Positions 36,174 through 45,344 of a stretch of 64,000 nt of DNA are shown here, piece after piece. This DNA is from Emticicia agri (lineage in GTDB: Bacteria; Bacteroidota; Bacteroidia; Cytophagales; Spirosomataceae), in contig NZ_SEWF01000003.1 in NCBI RefSeq assembly GCF_004168285.1, forward strand, positions 62,001 through 126,000, given 5' to 3'. The translations under genes and the position numbers were made by a program. How positions within the stretch are numbered: position 1 is the first letter of the stretch; the number at the start of each line of letters is the position of its first letter. The notes below the pieces were generated by a model. It worked only from the letters and a program-made list of their open reading frames with translations, was not told the origin of the DNA and searched no databases.

Positions 36174-36188
36174 TCGAAAAAAAATATA

Positions 36189-36857
36189 GTGAAGCTTGTT
36201 CTTGTACCGACACCAATTGGCAATTTAGAAGACATTACATTGAGAGCAATCAATGTAATTAAAGAAGCTGATTTAATACTCTCTGAAGATACACGCAATA
36301 CAGGTTTTCTTCTTAAACATCTGAATATAACTAAGCCTTTGCAAAGCCATCACGCTTTTAATGAACACCAGACTGTGGGAAAGGTGGTAGAAAGGCTTAA
36401 AAAGGGAGAAAAAATCGTACTTGTATCAGATGCAGGTACGCCGGCTATCTCTGATCCCGGTTTTTTATTGGTAAGAGAGTGCATAAGAAATGGGGTAGAG
36501 GTAGAATGTCTGCCTGGACCCACTGCATTTGTGCCAGCATTGGTTAATTCTGGGTTGCCTTGTGATAGATTTACCTTCGAAGGTTTTCTTCCAGTGAAAA
36601 AAGGCAGACAAACGAGATTAAAATCTCTTATAGAGGAAGAAAGAACGATGATTTTCTATGAATCACCGTTCAGATTGCTTAAAACACTTGAAAATTTTGT
36701 AGAAACCTTTGGCGCAGACAGACAAGCCTCTGTATCGAGAGAAATTACTAAAATGTTTGAAGAAAACGTTCGGGGAACTTTAACTGAAATCATTGCGAAT
36801 TTCGCCAATCGTAGCATTAAAGGAGAGATAGTAATTGTAGTTCAGGGGCGTACTTAA
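36189..36857 (+). CDS. rsmI: 16S rRNA (cytidine-1402 2'-O)-methyltransferase
   Basis: A 222-aa SAM-dependent methyltransferase that modifies C1402 in the ribosomal P site. KLVLVPTPIGNLEDITLRAI begins the tetrapyrrole-methylase fold; LSEDTRNTGFLLKHL, VLVSDAGTPAISDPGFLLVREC and CLPGPTAFVPALVNSGLP follow in order. C-terminal FYESPFRLLKTLENF and SREITKMFEENVRGT are typical. It is shorter than the E. coli enzyme, lacking the C-terminal extension. The start is GTG at 36189, by promoter position and family alignment. Confidence 0.93.
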   Translation: MKLVLVPTPIGNLEDITLRAINVIKEADLILSEDTRNTGFLLKHLNITKPLQSHHAFNEHQTVGKVVERLKKGEKIVLVSDAGTPAISDPGFLLVRECIRNGVEVECLPGPTAFVPALVNSGLPCDRFTFEGFLPVKKGRQTRLKSLIEEERTMIFYESPFRLLKTLENFVETFGADRQASVSREITKMFEENVRGTLTEIIANFANRSIKGEIVIVVQGRT

Positions 36858-36919
36858 ATCAAAAAGCCTTAAAGCCCTGATTACAAGAAGTTTAATATGT
36901 TTTAATTATTTGCTTTTTT

Positions 36920-37864
36920 ATGTTCGAAAGTCTTAAAAACTACACCATTGAGCAGCTTGTTATTATTTTTTCAACGCCTCTATATACTTTTTTGATTCTT
37001 GGAGAAATCGTATTAAGTAGCATTCAGGATCGTCGGTTTTATACCTTTAAAGATACTGTTACTAATATTTATCTGATGCTGCTGAACGGAGGCATTGATT
37101 TGTTATCTCGTGGGGTTACCTGGGTGATACTGGCCTGGTTTTTTCAATACCGTTTCTTCGAAATACAAAATCCGATTCTTTACTGGTTTTTATTGTTTAT
37201 AGCCGAAGATTTTGTGTTTTATATCTTACATGTGGTTGACCATCATTCAAGATTCTTCTGGGCGGCACATGTTACCCACCATTCATCTGAGCAATTTAAC
37301 TTGACAGTTGGCTTTCGCTCATCAGTATTCCAACCGCTATATAGATTCATCTATTTTATACCGCTATCGTTAATGGGATTTAAAGTGGCAGATATTGCAG
37401 TGATGTATTCCATAACCCAGATTTATGGTATCCTGGTACATACCAGTTATGTGCCAAAGTTTCGCAAAATGCCTTTAAAATTATTAGAATACGTAATAGT
37501 TACGCCATCACAGCACCGGGTACACCATGCGTCTAATATAGAGTATCTGGATAAAAATATGGGAATGTGCCTTACTATATGGGATAGAATGTTCGGTACT
37601 TTTCAGGAAGAAATCGATGATTTGCCTATTAAGTATGGCCTTGTTTCGCCTTTAGAAAACAGGAATGCGGTTAATATTGTGTTCCATGAATGGGTAAAAT
37701 TAGTTGCTGATTTAAAAAAGCCGGTGAGTTTATTTACCAAAATAAAATATATGTTTATGCCTCCAGGCTGGTCTCACGATGGAAGTACCAAGACCAGTAA
37801 AGGCTTAAGAGAAGACCTGAAAAGAGAAAAAGAAGCCATTGAAACCTTAACTGAATCCGTTTAA
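36920..37864 (+). CDS. Sterol desaturase / fatty acid hydroxylase family protein
   Basis: A 314-aa membrane di-iron enzyme with four or more spans. The histidine boxes are HVVDHH (near 105-115), HVTHHSSEQ and QHRVHHASN (near 195-205), which bind the two irons. Family members hydroxylate or desaturate fatty acids, sphingolipids, sterols or carotenoids. The substrate is not known here; a lipid hydroxylation in the cell envelope is likely. It lies 22 nt before fabG on the same strand, which suggests a link to fatty-acid metabolism. Confidence 0.85.
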   Translation: MFESLKNYTIEQLVIIFSTPLYTFLILGEIVLSSIQDRRFYTFKDTVTNIYLMLLNGGIDLLSRGVTWVILAWFFQYRFFEIQNPILYWFLLFIAEDFVFYILHVVDHHSRFFWAAHVTHHSSEQFNLTVGFRSSVFQPLYRFIYFIPLSLMGFKVADIAVMYSITQIYGILVHTSYVPKFRKMPLKLLEYVIVTPSQHRVHHASNIEYLDKNMGMCLTIWDRMFGTFQEEIDDLPIKYGLVSPLENRNAVNIVFHEWVKLVADLKKPVSLFTKIKYMFMPPGWSHDGSTKTSKGLREDLKREKEAIETLTESV

Positions 37865-37886
37865 CACTAATTATTCAAAATCATAC

Positions 37887-38633
37887 ATGAAATTACTCGA
37901 AAATAAAATTGCCTTAGTTACGGGAGCCTCACGTGGAATTGGGAGAGAAATTGCTAAAAAGTTCGCAGAACAAGGGGCAAATATCGCATTTACGTACTTA
38001 TCAAGCGTAGAGAAAGGGCAGGCCTTAGAAGCCGAATTGGCGGACTATGGTGTAAAAGCTAAGGGGTATCGTTCTGATGCCTCTGATTATACCGCTGCCG
38101 AGCAGCTAATTACAGATGTTGTAAGCGACTTTGGAACCGTAGATATTCTGGTTAATAATGCCGGAATCACCCGAGATACACTCTTAATGCGTATGTCAGA
38201 AGAACAATGGGATGAAGTGTTGCGAGTAAACTTGAAATCAGTTTTTAATCTTACCAAGGCAGCAACAAAGCCGATGATGAGGGCAAAACAGGGGTCAATT
38301 ATCAATATTACTTCTGTAGTAGGTTTAATGGGTAATGCCGGGCAGGCTAATTATTCGGCTTCTAAAGCAGGTATTATCGGTTTTACCAAATCTGTTGCTA
38401 AAGAATTAGGATCAAGAAATATCCGTTCTAATGCACTTGCTCCGGGTTTTATTGAAACAGAAATGACTGGAGAACTGAATGAAAAGGCTTTGGAAGACTG
38501 GTTGAAAAATATCCCATTGAAACGGGCAGGTCAGGGTGAAGAAGTAGCGAATGCTTGTGTATTTTTAGGCTCTGATATGTCAAAATATATAACCGGACAG
38601 GTTTTGCAGGTTGATGGAGGTATGCTGATGTAA
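37887..38633 (+). CDS. fabG: 3-oxoacyl-[acyl-carrier-protein] reductase
   Basis: A 248-aa short-chain dehydrogenase. TGASRGIG is the NADPH loop, NNAG follows, INITSVVGLMGNAGQANYSASKAG holds the catalytic Ser, Tyr and Lys, and LAPGFIETEMTGEL the substrate loop. It reduces 3-oxoacyl-ACP to the 3-hydroxy form in fatty-acid elongation. The length and the C-terminal GQVLQVDGGMLM are typical. A clear terminator follows. Confidence 0.92.
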   Translation: MKLLENKIALVTGASRGIGREIAKKFAEQGANIAFTYLSSVEKGQALEAELADYGVKAKGYRSDASDYTAAEQLITDVVSDFGTVDILVNNAGITRDTLLMRMSEEQWDEVLRVNLKSVFNLTKAATKPMMRAKQGSIINITSVVGLMGNAGQANYSASKAGIIGFTKSVAKELGSRNIRSNALAPGFIETEMTGELNEKALEDWLKNIPLKRAGQGEEVANACVFLGSDMSKYITGQVLQVDGGMLM

Positions 38634-38671
38634 GCATCTATCATGTATTCATAGTATTCTGTCGTAGTTTC

Positions 38672-38715
38672 TATCGTCAAGGGTGATTAATAGCTACCCT
38701 TGACGATATTTTTTT
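38672..38715 (+). terminator. Terminator after fabG
   Basis: TATCGTCAAGGGT and ACCCTTGACGATA form a perfect 13-bp stem, followed by TTTTTTTTG. It ends the hydroxylase-fabG transcript. Confidence 0.9.
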
Positions 38716-38809
38716 GTATCTTGGCAAAATATTTGTTCACTTAAGGTGTTGTTTTAGTAGTACTATTTTTTAATAAAAATTTCACGTTAATTAACGGAAT
38801 CCGGGGTTT

Positions 38810-40897
38810 ATGAAATCCGAACTTATCTTTCAATCTTCACCATGGTTTATTATACTTTGCTTGCTCGCAGGAGCAGTTTATGCTGTTGTATTATACCAAA
38901 AAAAGACCAACTTTTCAGTACTACAAAACAGGCTTTTAGCTGTTGCCAGGGGCTTGCTGGTAGCACTTTTAGCTTTTCTGCTGATAAACCCTTTATTAAG
39001 AAGTAATAAGTCGACAATTGAGAAGCCAACAGTAGTATTAGCTATTGATAATTCAACATCGATGGCACAAGGAGGTCAGGATAAGCTGACACAACTAAAA
39101 GATAATTTGCAAAAGCTGAAAGATGATATTGAGTCTAAAGGTGCAAGTGTAGAAATCAAGACTTTTGATGAGGAAGGTGATAACAAAGATATTAATGGTA
39201 TAAAATTCGGAGAAAAAACTTCTGATTTATCAGGTTTACTGGCAAATGTGAAAAATAATTACGAGGGAAGAAACCTTACAGATGTCATCTTAGTATCTGA
39301 TGGGATTGCTAACTCAGGTATTTCGCCCACTTATGGAAAATATAATTTCAATATTCATTCGATAGGACTTGGAGATACTACCCAGAAAAAAGATATAAAA
39401 CTTAACGCAGTTTATACCAATAGAATAGCCTATTTGAGTAATAAATTCCCTGTGCAGGCCGAAATTTCGAGTTTTGGATACCTGGGGAAGTCCACCTCAG
39501 TTTTATTGAAACAGGGAGGTAAAGTATTAGACAAACAAATTATCAGTTTCGATAAGCCTACAGACCTTAAGCAGGTAACTTTTTATACGGCTGCCGAGCA
39601 AAAAGGTATGCAACGATATATTATAGAAGTTGTACCAAGTAGTGGCGAGTTTTCAACAAGAAATAATTCAAGAGATGTTTATATTGATGTAGTAGATGGA
39701 AAAGAAAAGGTTCTATTAGTTGCTTTGGCTCCACACCCAGATATCAAGGCCATTAAATCTATTATAGAAAAAAATGAACTTTATGAACTGACAGTAAAGA
39801 TAATTCAGAGTGATAATATCAGTGAAATAGGGAACCAACCGTTCGATGCCCTGATTCTCCACCAGCTGCCTGATTTATACGGAGCAGGTGGAAGTCTAAT
39901 AAACCGCTTATTAGCCCAACAGAAGCCCACTTTATTTATATTGGGTAATCAGTCTAATATTGCCAGCTTTAATGGCCTACAACAAACATTGAGTATTATT
40001 TCGCAGGCCGGAAGAGCAGATAAGGTAACAGCAAAGTTTAACAGTAGTTTCAACCTGTTTAACCTTGATGGAGAAAAACTAAACATTCTGGAGAAATTAC
40101 CCCCGTTGTTATCTCCATTTGGAGAGTATAGACCGGCCACAGGCAGCGAAACTATCCTTTACCAAAGAGTTGGGTCATTGGTAACGCCTAAGCCTCTTCT
40201 AATAGCTAATACAGCCAATGCCCGTAAATCTGCTGTTTTGGCCGGAGAGGGTATGTGGCAATGGCGTTTAGAAGAGTTTGCACTTACTGACAAACAAGAA
40301 GTAGTGGATGAAATATTCATGAAAACACTACAATTGATTTCAGTGAAAGACGACAAACGCAAATTAAGGGTTTATCCTGTTTCACCCGAGTTCTCGATTG
40401 ATGATAAAGTTATTTTTGAGAATGAAGCCTATAACGATATCTATGAGCGCATTTATAACCAGAATATCAAATTAGACATTACAGACGAAAGAGGAACCAC
40501 TAAGAGTTATAATTATACGATTAGTCAGGAGAATACCCGTTTTGAAATAACAGGCTTAGGCGAAGGGGTATATCGCTACAAAGCATCAACACAGGTATTA
40601 GGTAAGAGTGAGGTAGTAGATGGACAATTTATAGTCAGAAATGCCGATTTAGAAGGGCTTACCAATACAGCTGATTTTAATATGCTACGTACGTTGGCTC
40701 AGCAAAACAACGGAAAGTTTTTTGTAGCTAATCAATTAGATAAATTGAAAGAATACTTATCATCAAATCAAAGCCCAGACAAAGTAATGAGTGTTGAAGA
40801 GATGAATGAGTTCATTAATTTAAAGTGGGTTTTCTTTGTTTTGCTCATTTTAGCTTCAATTGAATGGGTAACCAGAAAATATCTTGGAAGCTATTAA
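38810..40897 (+). CDS. Membrane protein with von Willebrand factor A domain
   Basis: A 695-aa protein. Two N-terminal spans (about 12-29 and 46-63) are followed by a VWA domain (about 74-230) with the MIDAS start DNSTS at residues 80-84. A long beta-rich extracytoplasmic part and a C-terminal span (about 672-690) follow. It resembles the large VWA/glutamine-amidotransferase-like membrane proteins found beside Bat/MoxR systems in Bacteroidota, which bind divalent metal and partner proteins. No MoxR ATPase or Bat genes are adjacent, so it stands alone here. Confidence 0.82.
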   Translation: MKSELIFQSSPWFIILCLLAGAVYAVVLYQKKTNFSVLQNRLLAVARGLLVALLAFLLINPLLRSNKSTIEKPTVVLAIDNSTSMAQGGQDKLTQLKDNLQKLKDDIESKGASVEIKTFDEEGDNKDINGIKFGEKTSDLSGLLANVKNNYEGRNLTDVILVSDGIANSGISPTYGKYNFNIHSIGLGDTTQKKDIKLNAVYTNRIAYLSNKFPVQAEISSFGYLGKSTSVLLKQGGKVLDKQIISFDKPTDLKQVTFYTAAEQKGMQRYIIEVVPSSGEFSTRNNSRDVYIDVVDGKEKVLLVALAPHPDIKAIKSIIEKNELYELTVKIIQSDNISEIGNQPFDALILHQLPDLYGAGGSLINRLLAQQKPTLFILGNQSNIASFNGLQQTLSIISQAGRADKVTAKFNSSFNLFNLDGEKLNILEKLPPLLSPFGEYRPATGSETILYQRVGSLVTPKPLLIANTANARKSAVLAGEGMWQWRLEEFALTDKQEVVDEIFMKTLQLISVKDDKRKLRVYPVSPEFSIDDKVIFENEAYNDIYERIYNQNIKLDITDERGTTKSYNYTISQENTRFEITGLGEGVYRYKASTQVLGKSEVVDGQFIVRNADLEGLTNTADFNMLRTLAQQNNGKFFVANQLDKLKEYLSSNQSPDKVMSVEEMNEFINLKWVFFVLLILASIEWVTRKYLGSY

Positions 40898-41532
40898 TTA
40901 TGGCTCTTTCCATCATTTTTTATATTTCGTAATAAAAAGACTTTTTAATAGTATTGCGAATTTTTAGCCTGATTTTATGAATTAACGGTAACATTTTACC
41001 GTATTTTTACATAGAGTCAGGCTTTTTTTGTACTTTATTGATGTGAAAAGAATGCATTTATTGTATTTTTCTTTGTCTTCCTGCTTTTAAAATACATCAT
41101 TTTTATTTCCTTATTTTATTTTTTTATATAAAAAAGCTGTTTTGTTGCTGCACAGTTTTTCCCCTAAAAGTAAATAAGCCAATCAAGAATTTTAATATGA
41201 CACCGTTTACGAGTTTAACTGTTTTTATTTCTCGTTTTATTTAAGATAAAATTTAAAAACGAAGGTTTTGGTAATTTTTACTGAATTTATGAATCTGAAA
41301 TTTTAAGGCTGTTTTATTGCTTCTTTAGTCTTAGGAGGCAAAGATTTTTACAATTCCCTTCTTAATGCTTTTTATATATTTAGTAGATTTGCATACGAGT
41401 AAGAATAGTATTTTTCTTAGAAAGAAATTTGGATTTTAGCGCATGCTATGAAATTAATTTAGTGTTTGTGCTGTTATAGAAATTGTCTGTTGATAGCTTA
41501 CAGACACAATTTTACATAACGAATAACACACC
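40898..41532. other. AT-rich intergenic region of 635 bp
   Basis: Contains a terminator-like structure at 40966-41023. I see no further RNA gene or credible small ORF in the remaining 500 bp, which is very T-rich around 41080-41270. The promoter of the DUF2027 gene is expected in the last 130 bp. Confidence 0.5.
40966..41023 (+). terminator. Two-stem terminator
   Basis: Outer arms AGCCTGA and TCAGGCT enclose an inner perfect hairpin (ACGGTAA, CATT, TTACCGT); a run of seven T follows. It should end the VWA gene transcript. Confidence 0.7.
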
Positions 41533-42045
41533 ATGAATATAGGAGATAAGGTAAGGCTCTTACACTCGAAAGAAGAAGGAATAATTACACGATTTTTAAA
41601 AGATAACGTAGTAGAGGTTGAGATTGAAGCAGGATTTAAACTACCTGTATTAAGGAGAGAATTAGCAATTGTTTCGAAAACAGAGCAACAGTTTTTTAAA
41701 CCTGTTCAACCATCCTCTGGCAATGAAGTAACTAAACAAAAAGATACTAAGCCAGTAATCAAAGCTGATAAGGGAGTTTTTTTAGCTTTTTTACCAGTTA
41801 ATGATAAAAGTGTAGCCGTCTATCTTATTAATAATTCTGACTGGAATTTCCCTTTTACATTGACTTTACACACCGAAAGGATTCATGTGGGTTTGTTGGG
41901 AGGAGTGCTTCAGGCCAAAAGTTCTCAGAAATCGCCCCTGGAATTAGCGATCAAGGATATGGAAGAATGGGGTAGTTTTTCTTTTCAGGCCTTTTATTAT
42001 AATGACGGACCTTTTGACGAACGAGCCTCTCTGTCAAAAAAATGA
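41533..42045 (+). CDS. DUF2027-type protein, N-terminal part of a split DUF2027/Smr gene
   Basis: The 170-aa product begins MNIGDKVRLLHSKEEGIITRFL, a KOW/SH3-like beta barrel opening, and continues with a DUF2027 domain (VFLAFLPVNDKSVAVYLINNSDWNFPF). In most Bacteroidota this domain sits at the front of one protein of about 330-370 aa ending in an Smr domain. Here the frame stops at TGA 42043-42045, right after the slippery heptamer A AAA AAA (42036-42042) read in exactly the phase needed for a -1 shift. The next frame then continues the protein. Confidence 0.8.
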   Translation: MNIGDKVRLLHSKEEGIITRFLKDNVVEVEIEAGFKLPVLRRELAIVSKTEQQFFKPVQPSSGNEVTKQKDTKPVIKADKGVFLAFLPVNDKSVAVYLINNSDWNFPFTLTLHTERIHVGLLGGVLQAKSSQKSPLELAIKDMEEWGSFSFQAFYYNDGPFDERASLSKK

Positions 42046-42539
42046 GAGTGCGTTCTAATACCTGGGCTAATTACAAGAAAAAAGCACCTTTATTAGAAAA
42101 GGACGCTTATCTATATCAGCTTGATTCGGATGAAGTAGAAGTAACTGTGCAAAAACCCAAAGAACAGGAGAAAAAACTCGTTATTGATGTAACAAAGCTG
42201 AAAGAAGGAATGATGGAGAAAAAAACAGCAGATGTTTTACCAAAGACTTATGAGAAACCTACGCAGATAGTTGATTTGCATATTGAAGAGCTGACCAAAA
42301 ACCATCGGTCAATGAATAATGCAGAAATGCTTGAATTACAGCTAAACACGTTTTTAACTAAGTTTGAGCAGGCGATAGCGAGCGGTATGGATGAAATAAC
42401 CTTTATACATGGCGTAGGGAATGGTGTATTAAGGCAGGAGATACAAAGAAAACTATCAGGTCATAAAAATGTGGCGTGGTTTGAAGATGCTCAGAAAGAG
42501 AAGTTTGGATATGGTGCTACGAAAATTAAGATTAAATAG
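42042..42539 (+). CDS. Smr-domain protein, C-terminal part of the split DUF2027/Smr gene
   Basis: The 165-aa frame begins with ATG 42042-42044, overlapping the preceding TGA (ATGA). The Smr domain (about 85-165) has VDLHIEELT at the start and the GxGxG-like block FIHGVGNGVLRQEI, as in small MutS-related nucleases, then AWFEDAQKEKFGYGATKIKI. Smr domains nick or bind nucleic acid or collided ribosomes. It is probably expressed either as the -1 frameshift extension of the upstream gene, or by re-initiation at the overlapping ATG. A disabling point deletion is the third possibility. Confidence 0.8.
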   Translation: MRVRSNTWANYKKKAPLLEKDAYLYQLDSDEVEVTVQKPKEQEKKLVIDVTKLKEGMMEKKTADVLPKTYEKPTQIVDLHIEELTKNHRSMNNAEMLELQLNTFLTKFEQAIASGMDEITFIHGVGNGVLRQEIQRKLSGHKNVAWFEDAQKEKFGYGATKIKIK

Positions 42540-42611
42540 TATTCACTTCTTAAACCAATAATTTTTTTTGGTTTTGTGCGTTTTGCACAAGTTCCCAATT
42601 ATTTATTCATA

Positions 42612-44018
42612 ATGAAAAAGTCAAACGTATCTGTTCATTTTATAGTAATTGCATTTTTTTGTTCATTTTTAAATGCCAATGCCCAGAAAGCTAATCCGGA
42701 AGCTCCGGAGGAAAAGTATTTACAAGATTCTGTTCGTGTGCAAAAAGTTTTTTCAAATATCAGTATCCCGTTCGATATATCAATGAGTGATATTGAAAGG
42801 CAGATTAATGTATCTATTGCAGGGCTTATTTACGAAGACAATAGCTATACAGATGGAAATAATGATAATTTTAAATGTAAAGTATGGAAAAAATCTAATA
42901 TTCTTATTACAGCAGCAACAAATGATGTGTTTGATTTTACTGTACCAATTAAAGTTTGGGCTGAACAAGGTATTGGTGCATTTGGCATAATGAAATATGT
43001 TCCAATTGAATTTGAGATGAATTTAAAGTTCTCTACCAAGTTCACGATAAAGCCCGATTGGGCCGTCCAGACTTTTACAACCCCGAATGGATATGAATGG
43101 ATTACAAAGCCTAAAATAAACATTGGTTTTGATGTACCAATTGACTTTATTGTAGGAAAAATTATTGATAATAACCACACAAGATTTGCAAAGTCGATAG
43201 ATGAAGCAGTCGCAAAAAACCTTACCATAAAGCCTTACGTGGTTCAAGCTTGGAATGCTGCCTTACAACCTTACCTGGTGTCAAATGAATATAGAACTTG
43301 GGTAAGAATTACGCCTTTAGAGATTTTTATGACACCCTTGACTACAGCGGGCAGAGCCGTAAAGTCTGTATTGGGTATTAAAGCATATACAGAAACTATC
43401 ACCGGCGAGAAACCTGCTGCACCATTATCAGTCAATACAGTGCCTAATCTTAAATTAGTATCAACAATTCCGAATGAGTTTCAGGTTGGTCTTATGAGTG
43501 ATGTGCCGTTTGTGGAAGCAGCATCAGTGGCAAAAAAAATGTTTATTGGTAAGACCTATGATTTTAAAGAGGGAAAATACAAAATCGAGATAACAGATTT
43601 GGATATTTATGGAAGCAATGAGTTTCTGGTAATTAAGGCTGATGTGAAGGGGAATCTGAAAGGAACGATTTATATCAAAGGCATTCCGGTTTATAATCCG
43701 GCAAAGAAGAGTATCGTGTTGAGCAATACACAATTTGACATAAAGACAAAGAATATTTTAGCGAGAGCAGCAGCATGGGTGCTGGAAGGACGAATGGTGA
43801 AAATGATAGAAGAAGAATATGGGCTACCTGTAGATGAGTTGCTGGGATATGCTAAACAAAATGTTGAAACAGCTATGAATAGTGAATATAGAAAAGGGGT
43901 GCGATTAAGCGGAAAGATTGATAGTGTATTGCCGGATAAAGTTTATCTGACACCCTCAAGCATTGTAGCAGTTGTTTTAGCTAAAGGAAAAGTTGAGTTA
44001 AAAGTAGATGGTTTATAA
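42612..44018 (+). CDS. DUF4403-family secreted protein
   Basis: A 468-aa exported protein. ATG at 42612 gives a signal peptide ending FLNANAQ; the open frame continues upstream to a GTG at 42576 but without support. The mature part shows the DUF4403 pattern: LQDSVRVQKVFSNISIPFDISMSDIERQIN, a repeated lipid-binding-like fold, and ITDLDIYGSNEFLVIKADVKGNLKGTIYIKGIPVYN. Function is unknown in the family; a two-repeat, BPI- or TULIP-like lipid-binding role has been suggested for similar folds and is inference here. It lies in the cell envelope. Confidence 0.8.
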   Translation: MKKSNVSVHFIVIAFFCSFLNANAQKANPEAPEEKYLQDSVRVQKVFSNISIPFDISMSDIERQINVSIAGLIYEDNSYTDGNNDNFKCKVWKKSNILITAATNDVFDFTVPIKVWAEQGIGAFGIMKYVPIEFEMNLKFSTKFTIKPDWAVQTFTTPNGYEWITKPKINIGFDVPIDFIVGKIIDNNHTRFAKSIDEAVAKNLTIKPYVVQAWNAALQPYLVSNEYRTWVRITPLEIFMTPLTTAGRAVKSVLGIKAYTETITGEKPAAPLSVNTVPNLKLVSTIPNEFQVGLMSDVPFVEAASVAKKMFIGKTYDFKEGKYKIEITDLDIYGSNEFLVIKADVKGNLKGTIYIKGIPVYNPAKKSIVLSNTQFDIKTKNILARAAAWVLEGRMVKMIEEEYGLPVDELLGYAKQNVETAMNSEYRKGVRLSGKIDSVLPDKVYLTPSSIVAVVLAKGKVELKVDGL

Positions 44019-44124
44019 TTGAATTACTTCGTATAATAATTAAATAAAACTTTTTTAGCGAGGTTTTGCTATGGCACCGCTTAGTCAGTTAAATATTTTT
44101 GATAGGTATCAGCAGTGATATAAG

Positions 44125-44155
44125 TTGCATTATATACAAGTATCAGTTAGTTTTG
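44125..44155 (+). promoter_or_regulatory. Promoter of rnpB
   Basis: TTG (44125-44127), a 20-nt spacer and TAGTTTTG (44148-44155). Transcription would begin about 44162-44166, which is the 5' end of the RNase P stem. Confidence 0.8.
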
Positions 44156-44165
44156 TATTAAGAAA

Positions 44166-44568
44166 AAGTAAGCCGTCTTATCGCTGCTTTTGGGATACCC
44201 CGATAAAGTTGAGGAAAGTCCGAACAGTGCAGAGCATCATGCTACCTAACGGGTAGGGGATAATTGAGTGATTGATTATCTACAGCCAGTACCACAGAAA
44301 ATATACCGCCTTCGGGTAAGGGTGAAAAGGTGGAGTAAGAGCCTACCGCTTGTGTTGGCAACAATCAAGGCATGGTAAACCTCATGAACTGAAAGACCAA
44401 ATAAACCGACAAGAGCAATCGTAAGATTGTTTAAAAGGCTGCTCGCCTGAGTCGGAGGGTAGGTTGATAGAAATAATAGGCGACTATTATTCCAGATAAA
44501 TGATAAGACTTTAATGAATATCTTATGGAGAATCATTAAACGACAGAATTCGGCTTATAGGCTTACTT
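44166..44568 (+). ncRNA. rnpB: RNase P RNA (class A)
   Basis: The catalytic RNA of RNase P, which cuts the 5' leader from pre-tRNAs. The first 9 nt AAGTAAGCC pair with the last GGCTTACTT (P1). The universal core GAGGAAAGTCCGAAC (44211 on) and the 3' block ACAGAATTCGGCTTATAG are both present, about 330 nt apart, as is GCATGGTAAACC. Length about 403 nt fits bacterial type A. Confidence 0.95.
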
Positions 44569-44637
44569 CTTCTTTATTAATAGTGTGTATAAAAATACGA
44601 AAGAACAAGTAATTTGCTAAAAAAACCTTGTGAAACT

Positions 44638-44667
44638 TTGATTTTACAAGGGTTTTTTATACTTTTG
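44638..44667 (+). promoter_or_regulatory. Promoter of rpsP-rimM-trmD
   Basis: TTG (44638-44640), a 19-nt spacer and TACTTTTG (44660-44667). The leader to the rpsP ATG is about 47 nt. Confidence 0.8.
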
Positions 44668-44720
44668 CAGTCCCAAAAATGCGGAAAGGGGACGGGCTCC
44701 CCATTAAAAAACAAATAACA

Positions 44721-45260
44721 ATGGCAGTTAAAATCAGATTAGCAAAAAGAGGACGTAAGAAAGCACCATTATATGATATCGTGGTAGCTGACGCTCGCTC
44801 ACCACGTGATGGTAAGTTTATTGAGAAATTGGGTCAGTATAATCCTCAATCTACCCCGGCGGGTATTACATTGAAAGATGACAGAGCTTTGTATTGGTTA
44901 ATGGTTGGTGCTGAACCAACAGACACCACACGCAAAATTTTGTCGGTAAAAGGTATAATGTTTAAAAAGCATTTACAAATAGGTGTTGATAAAGGTGCTA
45001 TTACACAAGAAGTAGCAGATGCACGTTTTGAGTCTTGGTCGAAAGACAAACAAGAAAAACGTGAGTCGAGAATTGCTAAATTAACAGAAGGTAAAGATAG
45101 TATCAAGAAAGCGGCCTTAGAAGCAGAACGTAAAAAACGTGCTGATATGGAAGCGGCTCAACAAAAAGCCCAAGCTGAAGCCGAAGCGGCAGCAAATCCG
45201 ACTGAAGCTAGTGAAGAAGCTCCTTCAGCCGAAACTACTGAAGAGTCAGCAGAAGCATAA
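44721..45260 (+). CDS. rpsP: 30S ribosomal protein S16 with long C-terminal tail
   Basis: MAVKIRLAKRGRKKAPLYDIVVADARSPRDG is the canonical S16 start, and residues 1-85 are the ribosome-binding domain. The 179-aa total is about twice the usual bacterial length: from about residue 95 on there is a charged helix and an Ala/Glu-rich acidic tail (AEAEAAANPTEASEEAPSAE). Long S16 tails are known in Bacteroidota. ATG at 44721 is the correct start, not an upstream ATG. Operon order rpsP-rimM-trmD is the classic one, lacking rplS here. Confidence 0.95.
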   Translation: MAVKIRLAKRGRKKAPLYDIVVADARSPRDGKFIEKLGQYNPQSTPAGITLKDDRALYWLMVGAEPTDTTRKILSVKGIMFKKHLQIGVDKGAITQEVADARFESWSKDKQEKRESRIAKLTEGKDSIKKAALEAERKKRADMEAAQQKAQAEAEAAANPTEASEEAPSAETTEESAEA

Positions 45261-45297
45261 GCTTTTCTTAGAAAGAAGTTCTAAAGAAATGATAGAG

Positions 45298-45324
45298 AAT
45301 CCTCGCCCAAAAGCGGGGATTTTT
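45298..45324 (+). terminator. Weak terminator/attenuator between rpsP and rimM
   Basis: AATCCTCGC and GCGGGGATT pair (one G-T) around a 6-nt A-rich loop, followed by TTTTA. It may lower rimM-trmD expression relative to the abundant S16. Confidence 0.65.
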
Positions 45325-45344
45325 ATATTAAACTTGATAAAGAT

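Noticed and set aside
44276-44536. Open frame of 86 codons on the minus strand inside rnpB
   Set aside because: The region is RNase P RNA with conserved core and pairing ends.
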